DNA from: an uncultured Bacteroidales bacterium
GTDB taxonomy: Bacteria; Bacteroidota; Bacteroidia; Bacteroidales; Paludibacteraceae
Assembly: GCA_937907165.1 (NCBI GenBank)
Contig: CALCUH010000033.1
Span: 1 to 64,000, forward strand
Direction of reading: 5' to 3'
DNA: 64,000 bases
Below, in pieces: positions 35,904-44,939 of this stretch. Made by a program: the position numbers and the translations under genes. How positions within the stretch are numbered: position 1 is the first letter of the stretch; every line of letters starts with the position of its first letter. The notes beneath the pieces are model-generated. The model was not told the origin of the DNA and ran no database searches. It was given only the letters and a program-made list of their open reading frames with translations.

Positions 35904-36245
35904 ACGCTCTTCCCTTCCTATTCTTTTTTTTATTTTTACCCATATGATTCCGCATTAGATTCGTCGCACCTCTAATGCGACATACATTCAAACTGTTAAA
36001 TTTGTAATTTTTTTTTCAACACCTTAGGCTCATGGACAAAGCAGAAAAACGAAATAGGCCAGACTCTTAGTAGCTGACCTATTTCGTAATTTCTTGATTG
36101 CCATCCCGTTTTTGGCATTATATCCACTCATCGACTTGCAGCGGAGCTCCTAAAGTCGTGCCACTTCAGCCACACGCCATCTTTCTTATGGGAAGCGATT
36201 GGGGGAGATTCAAAAGGAAGACACAGTTTAAATTACATTCTCCTT
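35904..36245. other. Intergenic stretch with two hairpins
   Basis: A 9-bp perfect inverted repeat CGCATTAGA/TCTAATGCG (35951-35959 and 35971-35979) lies in the leader of the membrane-protein gene. The terminator at 36043-36087 is listed separately. The segment 36093-36245 has no frame or RNA structure I can support. Confidence 0.55.
36043..36087 (-). terminator. Terminator of the T6SS cargo operon
   Basis: The stem ACGAAATAGG/CCTATTTCGT (36049-36058 and 36078-36087) continues past one mismatch into CAG/CTG. On the minus strand it is followed by TTTTT. It lies about 160 bases after the last gene of the T6SS region. Confidence 0.6.
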
Positions 36246-37601
36246 TCATATGATTTCATCTTGACCAATCAATTCAATTTTCTCCTTGGTAAACTCGAAT
36301 GCCAAACCCGTCTCGGTGTCAGTCGGGCTTTCACAGAACCATGCGATGCGGCCGTCATAAACCAAATACATTTTTGTGAATGTCAAAATTGTCATCACAC
36401 TATTTTCATCGACATTATCCTTGTTCAGACTTTCTGGTATTTCCAAATAATCTTTAAATGACTCATAACTACTCAAATAATAGCTGAGCATCTCTTTTTT
36501 CATGTCATTCCAGAATGTGGGTCTCATCTTCAAAAAGGTTTTATACGCCTTCCTTATGTCCTCGTTGAGTTCCTTTTCATTTTCTGTTCTTATCACCATA
36601 CGCATAGTCCGTACATCATTCATCAACCTGACAACTACCACATTCTCGAATCCCGAATAGCAGGGGAACAACAATCCCATCACATCGTCCTTCACCTTTT
36701 CCTCCTGACGATAATTGCGCAACTTTTCCTCATTCAAAAAATAAAGTTTATCATCCGAGAGAAGGACGCCCAAACAAGATTTACTCCATTGCGAATAGCA
36801 TATCCAACCATAGTTACCCTCTTTATCAATAAAAAGCGTCTTAGGAAGAATCGACTGCACCATGATTTTCTGCCCCGTACTCAACATATCATCGGCCTTC
36901 TCATCACTACCCATATAGATGCCCAACATCATTCTAGATAACTCGTTGAAGTAATCCTCCCTCTTCATCGAATATTGATTATAGGCCTGCTGCTGTAGAG
37001 GAGTGATACCATCTTCCACACTTCCCTCCACCTCGATTCTCAGGTCTTCGTCCTTGCCGAAAAAAGCATTTTGTTCCAAACCAATCCATGCGTTCTTGCC
37101 ATCGTGCACCAAAAGGCCACAAGCATCATCGGGGAGTTTGTGAAGATTGCGGAGCTGATCGACGGTGATAATCCGTGGTTCCTTTTCCGAGAGGAGGATA
37201 GCAATGGAATTATTTTTTGTCCAACCACATTTACAAATCCAACCATAATTGCCTTCGTTATCAAATAATAAAACGAGAGGCGCAATGGTTTTCATTATAA
37301 TTTCGTCATTAATATTCTCCTTTAACAATGGTGAATTTTCAGAAAATTCCACCCTCGACTGAATATCCTCGTAATTATAAATATATTCATTCAAAAATAT
37401 CTGAGGCATTTGTTTTAAGTATTTCCCTCTTTGGGAAAGGAAAGATTTATATGCCTGCTTTTGCACTTCCAACGAAGAATCTTGGCTATCAGACATTATC
37501 TCAATAGAAATGTCTCTGCTCTTACCATACACTTCTATGGTCTCCTTCCTTATCCAAGCACCATTCTGATACTCAATATCACCCAATATCTTATCTTTCA
37601 T
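36246..37601 (-). CDS. Triple-repeat putative immunity protein (DUF6985-like)
   Basis: 451 aa, no signal peptide. It consists of three repeats of about 150 aa, each with an SFL/KxF-type helix after Q(Q)AY, and a conserved FDNEGNYGWIC, FIDKEGNYGWIC or YDGRIAWFC segment at about residues 112, 262 and 410. The pattern resembles the DUF6985 family, which I associate with bacterial immunity and polymorphic-toxin loci; that assignment is tentative. It follows the DUF4280-HNH nuclease gene by 13 bases and ends the operon, the usual position for a cognate immunity protein. A cytosolic location fits neutralising a nuclease. The triplication is unusual and could allow binding to several nuclease variants. 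Confidence 0.65.
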   Translation of the reverse strand: MKDKILGDIEYQNGAWIRKETIEVYGKSRDISIEIMSDSQDSSLEVQKQAYKSFLSQRGKYLKQMPQIFLNEYIYNYEDIQSRVEFSENSPLLKENINDEIIMKTIAPLVLLFDNEGNYGWICKCGWTKNNSIAILLSEKEPRIITVDQLRNLHKLPDDACGLLVHDGKNAWIGLEQNAFFGKDEDLRIEVEGSVEDGITPLQQQAYNQYSMKREDYFNELSRMMLGIYMGSDEKADDMLSTGQKIMVQSILPKTLFIDKEGNYGWICYSQWSKSCLGVLLSDDKLYFLNEEKLRNYRQEEKVKDDVMGLLFPCYSGFENVVVVRLMNDVRTMRMVIRTENEKELNEDIRKAYKTFLKMRPTFWNDMKKEMLSYYLSSYESFKDYLEIPESLNKDNVDENSVMTILTFTKMYLVYDGRIAWFCESPTDTETGLAFEFTKEKIELIGQDEII

Positions 37602-37614
37602 ATTTATTAATTAA

Positions 37615-39036
37615 TTAACAAAACAAATCATTTTCGTTTATCTTACCTACACCCGCATTCGTCATATACGTCGTAGGATCGACACCACTCTCCTTATCCA
37701 ATCTTTGTGCCACATAAGATGATCCTTGACTTTGGATTAATTCCTGATCCTTAGCAGACCAAGCAATCATATTATTGTAGTCTTGAGCCGGTATTTCAGT
37801 CAATCCAAACGCCTTATTCATCGCCAATTTTTCCTTAGACACGCCGCCCGTATGGTCTACATTATTATGTAATATGGTAGGCACCTTCTGTATGGTCCGG
37901 CCATCCTGACATTCATGCCATGTCATTCTATGCTCATCATCTTTCATCCATTTCCTCACATCCGCAGCCGTATAGTCACGTTTTTTCCCAGTTTTAGGAT
38001 CTATATATGGGCCCTTGGTTTCATTCAACTGTTTAGCCATCATTTCCTCCGCAAGTTGGAAATTCACATCACGATCCAACGAATAGGTTTCCACAGTCAC
38101 CTGACCGAAACAACAATCATCAAAATTCACTTTGCCATTTTCAAAAGGAACTCCCTTGAACGTGTAATTCGGTTCTTCCCCGTTTCTTTCTAAATGGTCA
38201 TTCATCATCTTTTCCACATCACCAATGATTCCAGTCCCTTTATGATCCGGTGTTTCGCTTGCGGAGAGTCCCCACTCTTTCCGTAGACTCTCGTTTTTAG
38301 GGAATCGGCATCCTTTCTCATCAGGTTTTGAATGGAATACGGAATTACCGGGTTCGCCATCCCAATATCCATAGGAAGTAGGCATTTTATCTGTCTCCCG
38401 AGCTCCGATTTGCGCCACGGTCTCGAGGGTTCCGCCCTTTTCGCCCAAAACGGCTATCGCCACACCCCCATCTATTTCCACCATTCTATATTCAAGATTC
38501 GCGGCATTCAATTGTTCACACAACATATTAACGGTTGTCATGTCCCCATTAAAATGAGAGAAAAGTGGTTTACCTTCATTTTTCACGGAGCTTTTCATTT
38601 TCCCCACCACCTCATCACTCAACGGATTCATAGCCCCCACACTCGGAACTTGGACCGCAGGTATGGAAGGTTTTGGAAATTGTCCGGTAGTCTTGAATGA
38701 AATGGAACCTCCCAAAGCACATGTTCCCTTACTATCTTTCACCAACGGACTAGCGATTTGATTTATCTTTTCACTGGTATAAGCGCCCGACCACGACAAT
38801 ATCACACAAGCGCAAGGAGGCGTAGGAACCGCCGGCGTAGGAGGAATCATATTACAGACACCGAAAGGGACTGGCCCAAACACAGGGCCCAAACTCTTAT
38901 CCGTGACGACAAGATTTCCATTGACATTAACAAACAAATTATCTGGAATCAGTTGCAATTGCGCAATCATCGGCACCTTGCTCTGATTGCATTGCGCCAT
39001 CGCTCCCTTAACAATATACTCTTTCGTTTGCCCCAT
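37615..39036 (-). CDS. T6SS effector: DUF4280 PAAR-like head with HNH nuclease tail
   Basis: 473 aa. Residues 1-125 are a DUF4280 PAAR-like domain (MGQTKEYIVKGAMAQC, GPVFGPVPFGVCNMIPP, CACVILSWSG, KGTCALGG), expected to cap the VgrG spike. A middle region of about 230 aa is not recognised. The tail (about 371-398) has MTWHECQDGRTIQKVP and LHNNVDHTGG, the signature of HNH/endonuclease VII toxins of the WHH-like group, with Glu replacing the second His of the WHH motif. It should cut nucleic acid in the target cell's cytosol. It lies between an adaptor-like gene and the putative immunity gene at 36246-37601. Confidence 0.85.
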   Translation of the reverse strand: MGQTKEYIVKGAMAQCNQSKVPMIAQLQLIPDNLFVNVNGNLVVTDKSLGPVFGPVPFGVCNMIPPTPAVPTPPCACVILSWSGAYTSEKINQIASPLVKDSKGTCALGGSISFKTTGQFPKPSIPAVQVPSVGAMNPLSDEVVGKMKSSVKNEGKPLFSHFNGDMTTVNMLCEQLNAANLEYRMVEIDGGVAIAVLGEKGGTLETVAQIGARETDKMPTSYGYWDGEPGNSVFHSKPDEKGCRFPKNESLRKEWGLSASETPDHKGTGIIGDVEKMMNDHLERNGEEPNYTFKGVPFENGKVNFDDCCFGQVTVETYSLDRDVNFQLAEEMMAKQLNETKGPYIDPKTGKKRDYTAADVRKWMKDDEHRMTWHECQDGRTIQKVPTILHNNVDHTGGVSKEKLAMNKAFGLTEIPAQDYNNMIAWSAKDQELIQSQGSSYVAQRLDKESGVDPTTYMTNAGVGKINENDLFC

Positions 39037-39050
39037 ATATTCTTTTTTTA

Positions 39051-39779
39051 CTATAATCTATTAATAATCACCTCATGGAAAAAATAACCTGTGTCCTTTT
39101 CCTCCATCTTCGTCCACAATTTAATCTCCTGAGGAAGTCCGTCCGGAGCGTAAGAAAAGTCTAGACGAGCAACTCCGCTCAACAAATTTCCGCTTCCTTC
39201 ATCCGTCACTTCCTCCGCCTCGTAATGGGCGGTCTTCCCCTCACCACTTTTCTCCTCGAAATAATAGGATGCCATACGATACGGGCTCGGGAAATGGGAG
39301 ATGACTATCGGGTCGCCGATTCGTTCCTTATTCCAAAACATGAGACGATAAAAAATATTATTGGGAAGTGTCTCCGTAAAGAAAGAGTCGCCATTCAACG
39401 CCCTCTCGTACTGCCTCGACAAGGCCATCACCACCGGAGCATAACCATAACTAGCTTCGATTCCATCCGCCTTTCCCCTCCATTGCTTTCTCACCTCCTC
39501 GATATTGTCGACACCGAGCATCACCCCTTCATTGGAGACCTTCAGTCTCATCGGATACAATGTCTTCCCGAAATCGATTTCAGGCTGGTACATGCCATCG
39601 ACGGAACCTCCCCGAACCGATTCGTCATAAGGACCATACATCGTAAAAAGGTAACCCTTATCAGTCTGGGAAGCGGAAAACTTATCCTTTTTCTCAAACT
39701 CAAACTTCTTCCCCGTGACAAATGTCGTGCGAGAGAGGAAGTGATACTCCACTTCAATATTGTCGAAAACGTATGCCAT
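39051..39779 (-). CDS. Adaptor-like protein next to DUF4280 (module B)
   Basis: 242 aa, no signal peptide. It has a beta-rich N-terminal half (YHFLSRTTFVTGKKFEF, YLFTMYGPYDE) and a C-terminal half ending GYFFHEVIINRL. Family not recognised. It shares gene position, length and overall layout with the protein at 48320-49045: both have a helical centre followed by RMASYYFEEK or RTSYQLKKEE-like segments, and both are encoded immediately upstream of a DUF4280 gene (14 bases and 1 base). This suggests a loading chaperone or adaptor for the PAAR-like protein, though an immunity function is possible. Its ATG is only 13 bases after a TACATTTG box (39799-39792, minus strand). Confidence 0.6.
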   Translation of the reverse strand: MAYVFDNIEVEYHFLSRTTFVTGKKFEFEKKDKFSASQTDKGYLFTMYGPYDESVRGGSVDGMYQPEIDFGKTLYPMRLKVSNEGVMLGVDNIEEVRKQWRGKADGIEASYGYAPVVMALSRQYERALNGDSFFTETLPNNIFYRLMFWNKERIGDPIVISHFPSPYRMASYYFEEKSGEGKTAHYEAEEVTDEGSGNLLSGVARLDFSYAPDGLPQEIKLWTKMEEKDTGYFFHEVIINRL

Positions 39780-39878
39780 AAAAGCGATAACAAATGTAAA
39801 AAACTATTACTTTACAATACCTACCTTATGGTAAATTTAGCAATAATATATTTTAAAATATACCAGTCACAAAGTGAA

Positions 39879-41144
39879 CTACCTGCCCACGAATTCCTGA
39901 TGGGCACCTTCATAGTTCTCATATACGCGTTCCGTATCATCGTAAACGCCTTCCCTGCGACCGATATCAATCTGCATCTTCTCGAATACATAGGTCTTCT
40001 CTCCGACCGACAAGGAAATATCAAGGTAATTATTATATTTACTTACAAAAATCTTCAGTTGCCCCGTTTTGTCCGAATCGTCACCGAACGCCTCCTGGAA
40101 AACACGAAAGGTCTCCTCCTCATTGAAATAAATGTAGCACGAATAGATGAAACCCTTCGATTTCCATTCGAAAACCAGTTTCTTCAGCGCCGCCGGGGAA
40201 GCGATTACATTGTCCGGATTTACCTTCAAATAGCGCTGGTACAATTCCGCATTCGTGAAATGACAAGTTTCCTGCAGAAGTTCGCTAGCCGAATCTTCCA
40301 TTACGACCGAAACTTTGTAATTATATCGTTTGAAATAAGGATTCCAAAGAGCCGGGTCAGGAGCACCATGTTCCTGATGATATTCAAGACGTTGACGGGT
40401 TTCCTCGCCGAACTCTCTCTCGATGGCCTCCATTTCCATTTTATATTTTCCTTCATGGAGCATATCATCGAAATAATCGTTCATATCTTCCCAATACTTT
40501 TCCTCCCTACGAATCATACCTCTCCCCCCATGGAGAAAGGTCTCATCTAATTCATGCGTCTCAGCCGCCTGGGAGACTAGGTCCAACGAGATGATACGGT
40601 TGTAATCGTTCGATTCCAAAAAATAACGCAACTTACCGCCTGGGAAACAACACACATGGAAAATGCCATAGCTTCCTTTCTTTTGCTTCGGATTCAAATA
40701 ATCCTCATCATCGAAACTAGGAAACGACGCATGGAGCGCATCTTTGATGATCTTTTCCTCCTGCTCACTGAAATTGATTTCAGCCACATACCACTTTCTC
40801 TCCATCCATGACGCCCAAACCAAATCCACACCCTTAGGCGAAAAGAGATTGACTCTACGATCTATAGGGCGGGAAAGAGTCATTCCGTCCTCGAACAAAT
40901 CCTTGTCAGCGCCAGCTAATCCTACCGCGCTGTTCATTCCATATTTCACATAGAACCACTCCACGGCAGCTGTGAAATTAAACGGAGCGCTCAAACAAGG
41001 ACTCCAACTATTAAGCATATTATTACCCATACTTTTCCCTTTCGATTCCTTTGGAACAGATGCTCCGCTACAACTTCCACCCAAAAAGATGGGAAATAGT
41101 AGTAGAAGAACTAATCCCTTAATCTTGCCACTATTTGCCATCAA
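39879..41144 (-). CDS. DUF2931-like lipoprotein, putative lipase immunity protein
   Basis: 421 aa. The signal sequence ends in a lipobox-like GGSCSG, so it is a lipoprotein. The N-terminal half (about 45-140) has the pattern of DUF2931 proteins: WSPCLSAPFNF...YVKYG and VDLVWASWMERKWYVAEINF. The C-terminal half (about 290-400) repeats a related unit (VFEWKSKGFIYSCYIYFNEEE). DUF2931 lipoproteins are commonly found beside T6SS lipase effectors and are thought to protect the producing cell's envelope. The gene overlaps the lipase gene by 14 bases, which strongly supports a cognate pair. Most likely anchored in a membrane facing the periplasm. Confidence 0.72.
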   Translation of the reverse strand: MMANSGKIKGLVLLLLFPIFLGGSCSGASVPKESKGKSMGNNMLNSWSPCLSAPFNFTAAVEWFYVKYGMNSAVGLAGADKDLFEDGMTLSRPIDRRVNLFSPKGVDLVWASWMERKWYVAEINFSEQEEKIIKDALHASFPSFDDEDYLNPKQKKGSYGIFHVCCFPGGKLRYFLESNDYNRIISLDLVSQAAETHELDETFLHGGRGMIRREEKYWEDMNDYFDDMLHEGKYKMEMEAIEREFGEETRQRLEYHQEHGAPDPALWNPYFKRYNYKVSVVMEDSASELLQETCHFTNAELYQRYLKVNPDNVIASPAALKKLVFEWKSKGFIYSCYIYFNEEETFRVFQEAFGDDSDKTGQLKIFVSKYNNYLDISLSVGEKTYVFEKMQIDIGRREGVYDDTERVYENYEGAHQEFVGR

Positions 41145-42492
41145 CTATCACCCTCGTATTATTCTTTGCGGGACCATTACTTAATCCGGGTTCAGCAGAC
41201 AGATGCAAATATTTGTGACGGACACCAGCTATCACACCGACATCCTCCTTGAAATCAGAGATATGACGATTCGACCCAGACCCCTTGAAGTCATAAAGCG
41301 ATTTCTTGGCCATAATCATTCCTTTTATCGTTGACAAATCACTAGGGACCGTCTCATATTTCTTTTTAGACAACTCGCTCGCATCCACCACCGAATAGCT
41401 ATTGTATTTCTTCAGATGTTCCAACATAAAAGAGAAAGGAATTAAACTATAATCACTTCTTACCTCCCTTCCTCCTTGATCTATATCCCTTTGGGTATAC
41501 CATCCCCCGTCCAATAGCTCCTGTTTCGTCTTATATCCGTTTTTCAAAGGCACAGAAATACCTTTAGCGACGTCGACTTTCTTGGTTTCCTTCCACTCCT
41601 CATACTCCCAATCGTTATACCCGCCACCCACGTCTGCGTGCGCCCCGGGGATAATATACTCGACACCCGTTCCAGTCGTCGTCAGAGAGAAATGATCGCG
41701 ATACTCGTCACCCGCACATATTTGAACCACATTGCTCGCCTTACTGCCAGACAAGGAAAGACCCAATTCCTTCACATTGTCGGATTCGGACTTGAATGTC
41801 TTCACCACACCATAAGAAGATACCGTATCGAACAAGCCTAAGAAATCGACCTTCACCTTCACATCCCTCACCAGCCCCTTCTTCTTAAACTTATCCTCGA
41901 GATGTTCAGAAAGACATTCGTTTATAAACATCACCTTATCTCCCGACGTGGAATCTATGCAAGTAACAAATCTTCTAGCAGCGGCAGCACCTCTGCTGAA
42001 TCCGAGCACAGACAAATGCAATGTTATTTTGCAAGGCTTCTTAATCACCTTCTTGACGATATGGTTGATTTCCTTCACCACACCTTTACATCCGTCCTTC
42101 ACTTTGGCGTTGACACCAGTAATGCCGACACCGAAAGCTTGTCCGGTCGGGACCATGTCGATGACGGTTGTGGTTCCAATACCTTGGACATATACGGAAG
42201 TGGCCAATTTCGATTTGTTAGATTCCTCTTTCTTAAAGACTTTATGAAGTCGTGCGACATTGGAATAGCCCCTCAGAGAGCTACCACAAGTGACATGGTA
42301 TTTCAACAATTTCGGGGATTTAAACACTTTTCCCAACCATGAGGAACTTTTGTACTCCTGGTAAGAATCGATATTGTCTTCATTATTACCGGTTCCGTCG
42401 AAAAAAACGCCCATAAAAAGATCTATATCCTTTACTTGGTCATCCTTATCCTTCTCATCTTTCGCTTTTTCATATGTTACCCCTTGATTCAT
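41131..42492 (-). CDS. Tle1-like (DUF2235) phospholipase effector
   Basis: 453 aa, no signal peptide. The alpha/beta-hydrolase core is recognisable: MGVFFDGTGNN near the N-terminus, nucleophile elbow GFSRGAA (Ser at about 166), LGLFDTVSSYG (Asp at about 222), PGAHADVGGGYND (about 282-293), and a late His in VRHKYLHLSAEPG. This is the Tle1 layout of T6SS phospholipases, which hydrolyse membrane phospholipids in the target periplasm. There is no PAAR or other delivery domain, so it may ride on the VgrG encoded 14 bases upstream. The lipoprotein gene overlapping its 3' end is the likely immunity. Confidence 0.88.
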   Translation of the reverse strand: MNQGVTYEKAKDEKDKDDQVKDIDLFMGVFFDGTGNNEDNIDSYQEYKSSSWLGKVFKSPKLLKYHVTCGSSLRGYSNVARLHKVFKKEESNKSKLATSVYVQGIGTTTVIDMVPTGQAFGVGITGVNAKVKDGCKGVVKEINHIVKKVIKKPCKITLHLSVLGFSRGAAAARRFVTCIDSTSGDKVMFINECLSEHLEDKFKKKGLVRDVKVKVDFLGLFDTVSSYGVVKTFKSESDNVKELGLSLSGSKASNVVQICAGDEYRDHFSLTTTGTGVEYIIPGAHADVGGGYNDWEYEEWKETKKVDVAKGISVPLKNGYKTKQELLDGGWYTQRDIDQGGREVRSDYSLIPFSFMLEHLKKYNSYSVVDASELSKKKYETVPSDLSTIKGMIMAKKSLYDFKGSGSNRHISDFKEDVGVIAGVRHKYLHLSAEPGLSNGPAKNNTRVIVDGK

Positions 42493-42506
42493 ATCGAAAC
42501 CGGTTT

Positions 42507-44396
42507 TTATTTACCAACATAAACATTGCTTCCGCCCGTAAGATTCAGTTTCTTCATCGCGGAAACAGTACCATTACCACTCGTATCGCACTTCAAATCC
42601 TTTTGAGCGGAGACGGTTACCTTGCCGTCGGCTGATACCTTCATGTCTTTCGACACGGAGAGCGAATATGCCTTCTCAACCGTGACATCCCCTTCTCCGC
42701 TGACAGTTTGCGAAAGGTCACCCTTAATAGAGACTTCTTGGTCACCCTTCACCATATGGGAAGAATTTCCGCTGACAGTAACATCAAGATCCTTACCCGC
42801 ATCCACAGAGACATTCTGAGACGCATTGAGCTTTATATTCTTAGCTGTTAACGATATCTCCTCGTTCGCTATTATCTCGATAGAATTACCCGACGACTTC
42901 AAATGTATCTGATTACCATTCTTATCAACCAAAGTGATTCCACAATTGCTACTATCGTCATTGAACTCGAGGCGCAACCCACTCTTCGTTATAATGCTAT
43001 GGATACGATTCCCCGAATCTCCACCCTTCCCATTCTTGCCATGGAAGAGACTACCCATCACATACGGGCGGTTCGGATCTCCGTATTCGAAGCCCACCAT
43101 TACCTGATCTCCCTCTTCAGGGACAAAAACCATGCCGCGGTTTTCCATGCCGCTTCCGCCAGCGTCAGGACTCTGCACTCGGATCCAATTAGTATTCTTC
43201 GAATACTTCTTCTGCCAATCGAACTGCACCTGAACGCGACCTATATTATCCGGATCGGAATTATTTATCACCGTTGCCACTTCGGGGAACGCCTTTATGC
43301 TGTTATACTCCATAGAGACCGGTTCCTTGCCAGACGGAGAAGCGACAAAATGATTAGAATAGTTACCCATCTTGTCCACCATATGGACAATCTTCATGAT
43401 ACGATATTTGCCTAACGCCGAAACTCCCATTTTACTAGGGAAGACGATTTCAACCACTCCACCAAGTTTCAGTTTACAAGTACAAGTGACACCTTCCACA
43501 CTCAAGAGGGAACCATCAGCCGTTGTCTGACGAGCCTTCAACAAATCACTCATTTGAGGTTCCTGAACGATAGGATATTCGCTATGTGTCAAATCCGCAT
43601 TATCCGCGTCATAAATCATTTCATTCTTCCTACCCGCACTGCCAAGCAAACCAGGTAGTGAGCCCGGAGTTGAATCCGAAATAATCTCCTTACCATCCTT
43701 CACCATATAATCGTAACGGCTGTAATTACGAGGTTTTGCGCTCGCTTTCGTTCTAAGCGCCAAGAGATCGTGACCCAATGAGAGCTTGGTCGTGGCCGAA
43801 TCGTTCGGTTTCCCGAAATTGAGTTTATCTCCGTCATAATAGAAGAGCTCACCGAAGAGACTGGACAAACGATTAAAGAATTGGAATAAGCTCTCGTTGT
43901 AACGCATCACATAAGGGAGCGTTCCGTTAAAGTTCGGATTGCAATTCACAGAAGATGCGGCCTTTGAAGTATATTTAGAGTTCTCGTCGAATATTGCTTT
44001 CAACGTTGAATCGACATACGAATCCATGCCCCTGACATCGTCCAATTTAACGGCACGACCATGACCGATAAGATGCACACGGTTGCTCTGATGACCATAA
44101 TCGGCATAAGCGGGATCCGTATCCCAAGAACCAATCTGGACATCCGTCACGAACCCCTTGAAATCATACGACTCACCGCTATCCACATGTTCGAAATGAA
44201 TAGTCACCTCAGAGCCAACCTGTTCCATCAAAGCGTCCGGTTTCTGTTTCCATAACTCGTCTTGCGACATAAACTCGCTCACCACCTCAAAACGATGGGT
44301 GCTGTTCATCTCTTGTTCCAAACGTAAAGATTCAAACTCGATTGCTTTCCCGTCCACCGACACTTTCGGCTTAACCGGATTTAGTGTATCCGCCAT
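42507..44396 (-). CDS. vgrG: VgrG spike protein, module B
   Basis: 629 aa. The gp27-like N-terminal region (1 to about 330) is followed by a gp5/OB-fold (around VATVINNSDPDNIGRVQVQF and GMVFVPEEGDQVMVGFEYGD, about 375-470). A beta-prism tail rich in short repeats (SLTAKNIKLNASQ, VSVDAGKDLDVTVSG) ends in GSNVYVGK. It forms the trimeric tip of the T6SS tube. The first 480 residues are nearly identical to the VgrG at 49045-50904; the tail is not, as expected if the tail selects cargo. It heads a module with Tle1, DUF2931, adaptor-like, DUF4280-HNH and immunity genes. A TATTTTTG -7-like box lies at 44431-44438. Confidence 0.94.
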   Translation of the reverse strand: MADTLNPVKPKVSVDGKAIEFESLRLEQEMNSTHRFEVVSEFMSQDELWKQKPDALMEQVGSEVTIHFEHVDSGESYDFKGFVTDVQIGSWDTDPAYADYGHQSNRVHLIGHGRAVKLDDVRGMDSYVDSTLKAIFDENSKYTSKAASSVNCNPNFNGTLPYVMRYNESLFQFFNRLSSLFGELFYYDGDKLNFGKPNDSATTKLSLGHDLLALRTKASAKPRNYSRYDYMVKDGKEIISDSTPGSLPGLLGSAGRKNEMIYDADNADLTHSEYPIVQEPQMSDLLKARQTTADGSLLSVEGVTCTCKLKLGGVVEIVFPSKMGVSALGKYRIMKIVHMVDKMGNYSNHFVASPSGKEPVSMEYNSIKAFPEVATVINNSDPDNIGRVQVQFDWQKKYSKNTNWIRVQSPDAGGSGMENRGMVFVPEEGDQVMVGFEYGDPNRPYVMGSLFHGKNGKGGDSGNRIHSIITKSGLRLEFNDDSSNCGITLVDKNGNQIHLKSSGNSIEIIANEEISLTAKNIKLNASQNVSVDAGKDLDVTVSGNSSHMVKGDQEVSIKGDLSQTVSGEGDVTVEKAYSLSVSKDMKVSADGKVTVSAQKDLKCDTSGNGTVSAMKKLNLTGGSNVYVGK

Positions 44397-44555
44397 ATAA
44401 TCATCTCTTATTATTTATACTTAGAGAAAGCAAAAATAGTAAAATTTTCAATTCCCATCCACGCAAGAGACAAAATTTCAATTTTGGGAATAACAATGCA
44501 CTTCCGAAAGAGAGCCGATATACCTCACTCCTCCAGACATCCAAATAAATTATTT

Positions 44556-44857
44556 ATTACTGTCCGCTAAACTTTTTATGGGGTTAAACATTTACAAAAA
44601 AATGTATATTTAATTAATAACACGTAATGATCGCATTCAATGTTTTGCGCACCCCCTCTAGCGTTGCATGATGGGGATACCAATCCATTATTCTACCGAT
44701 ATGGAACCCCTACGGGGTTCTTCGGGAAAAGAGACTCCGATTCAACTCTCGTTTTTTTGAGTAGAGGGCTTAGTTTTCAAAAAAGAATCCGCAACACCAT
44801 ATTTACTGGCATTGCGGACTATATTAGTACGGCTTTTCAAGTTTAGCGGACACCAAT
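44556..44857. mobile_element. 302-bp MITE-like element
   Basis: Terminal inverted repeats ATTACTGTCCGCTAAACTT and (reverse complement of the right end) ATTGGTGTCCGCTAAACTT agree at 17 of 19 positions. The direct repeat ATAAATTATT flanks both ends (44545-44554 and 44858-44867), consistent with target duplication in AT-rich DNA. The interior contains the small hairpin AACCCCTACGGGGTT but no transposase frame, so it would move in trans. It lies between the two VgrG modules. The remainder of the 44397-44939 gap is non-coding. Confidence 0.6.
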
Positions 44858-44939
44858 ATAAATTATTAAGAGATAAGACGATTAGGGCGTCCACTCTGGG
44901 GAAACAAGACAGAAAAAACTTCCGTCCCCTTATCCTGCA

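Noticed and set aside
37615..39036. First thought of as a plain PAAR protein with a structural extension
   Set aside because: The HNH signature near residues 371-398 and the following immunity-like gene make a toxin far more likely.
39225..40550. 441-codon plus-strand frame
   Set aside because: It crosses two genes on the other strand (39051-39779 and 39879-41144) and the intergenic space, with low-complexity composition and no start context.
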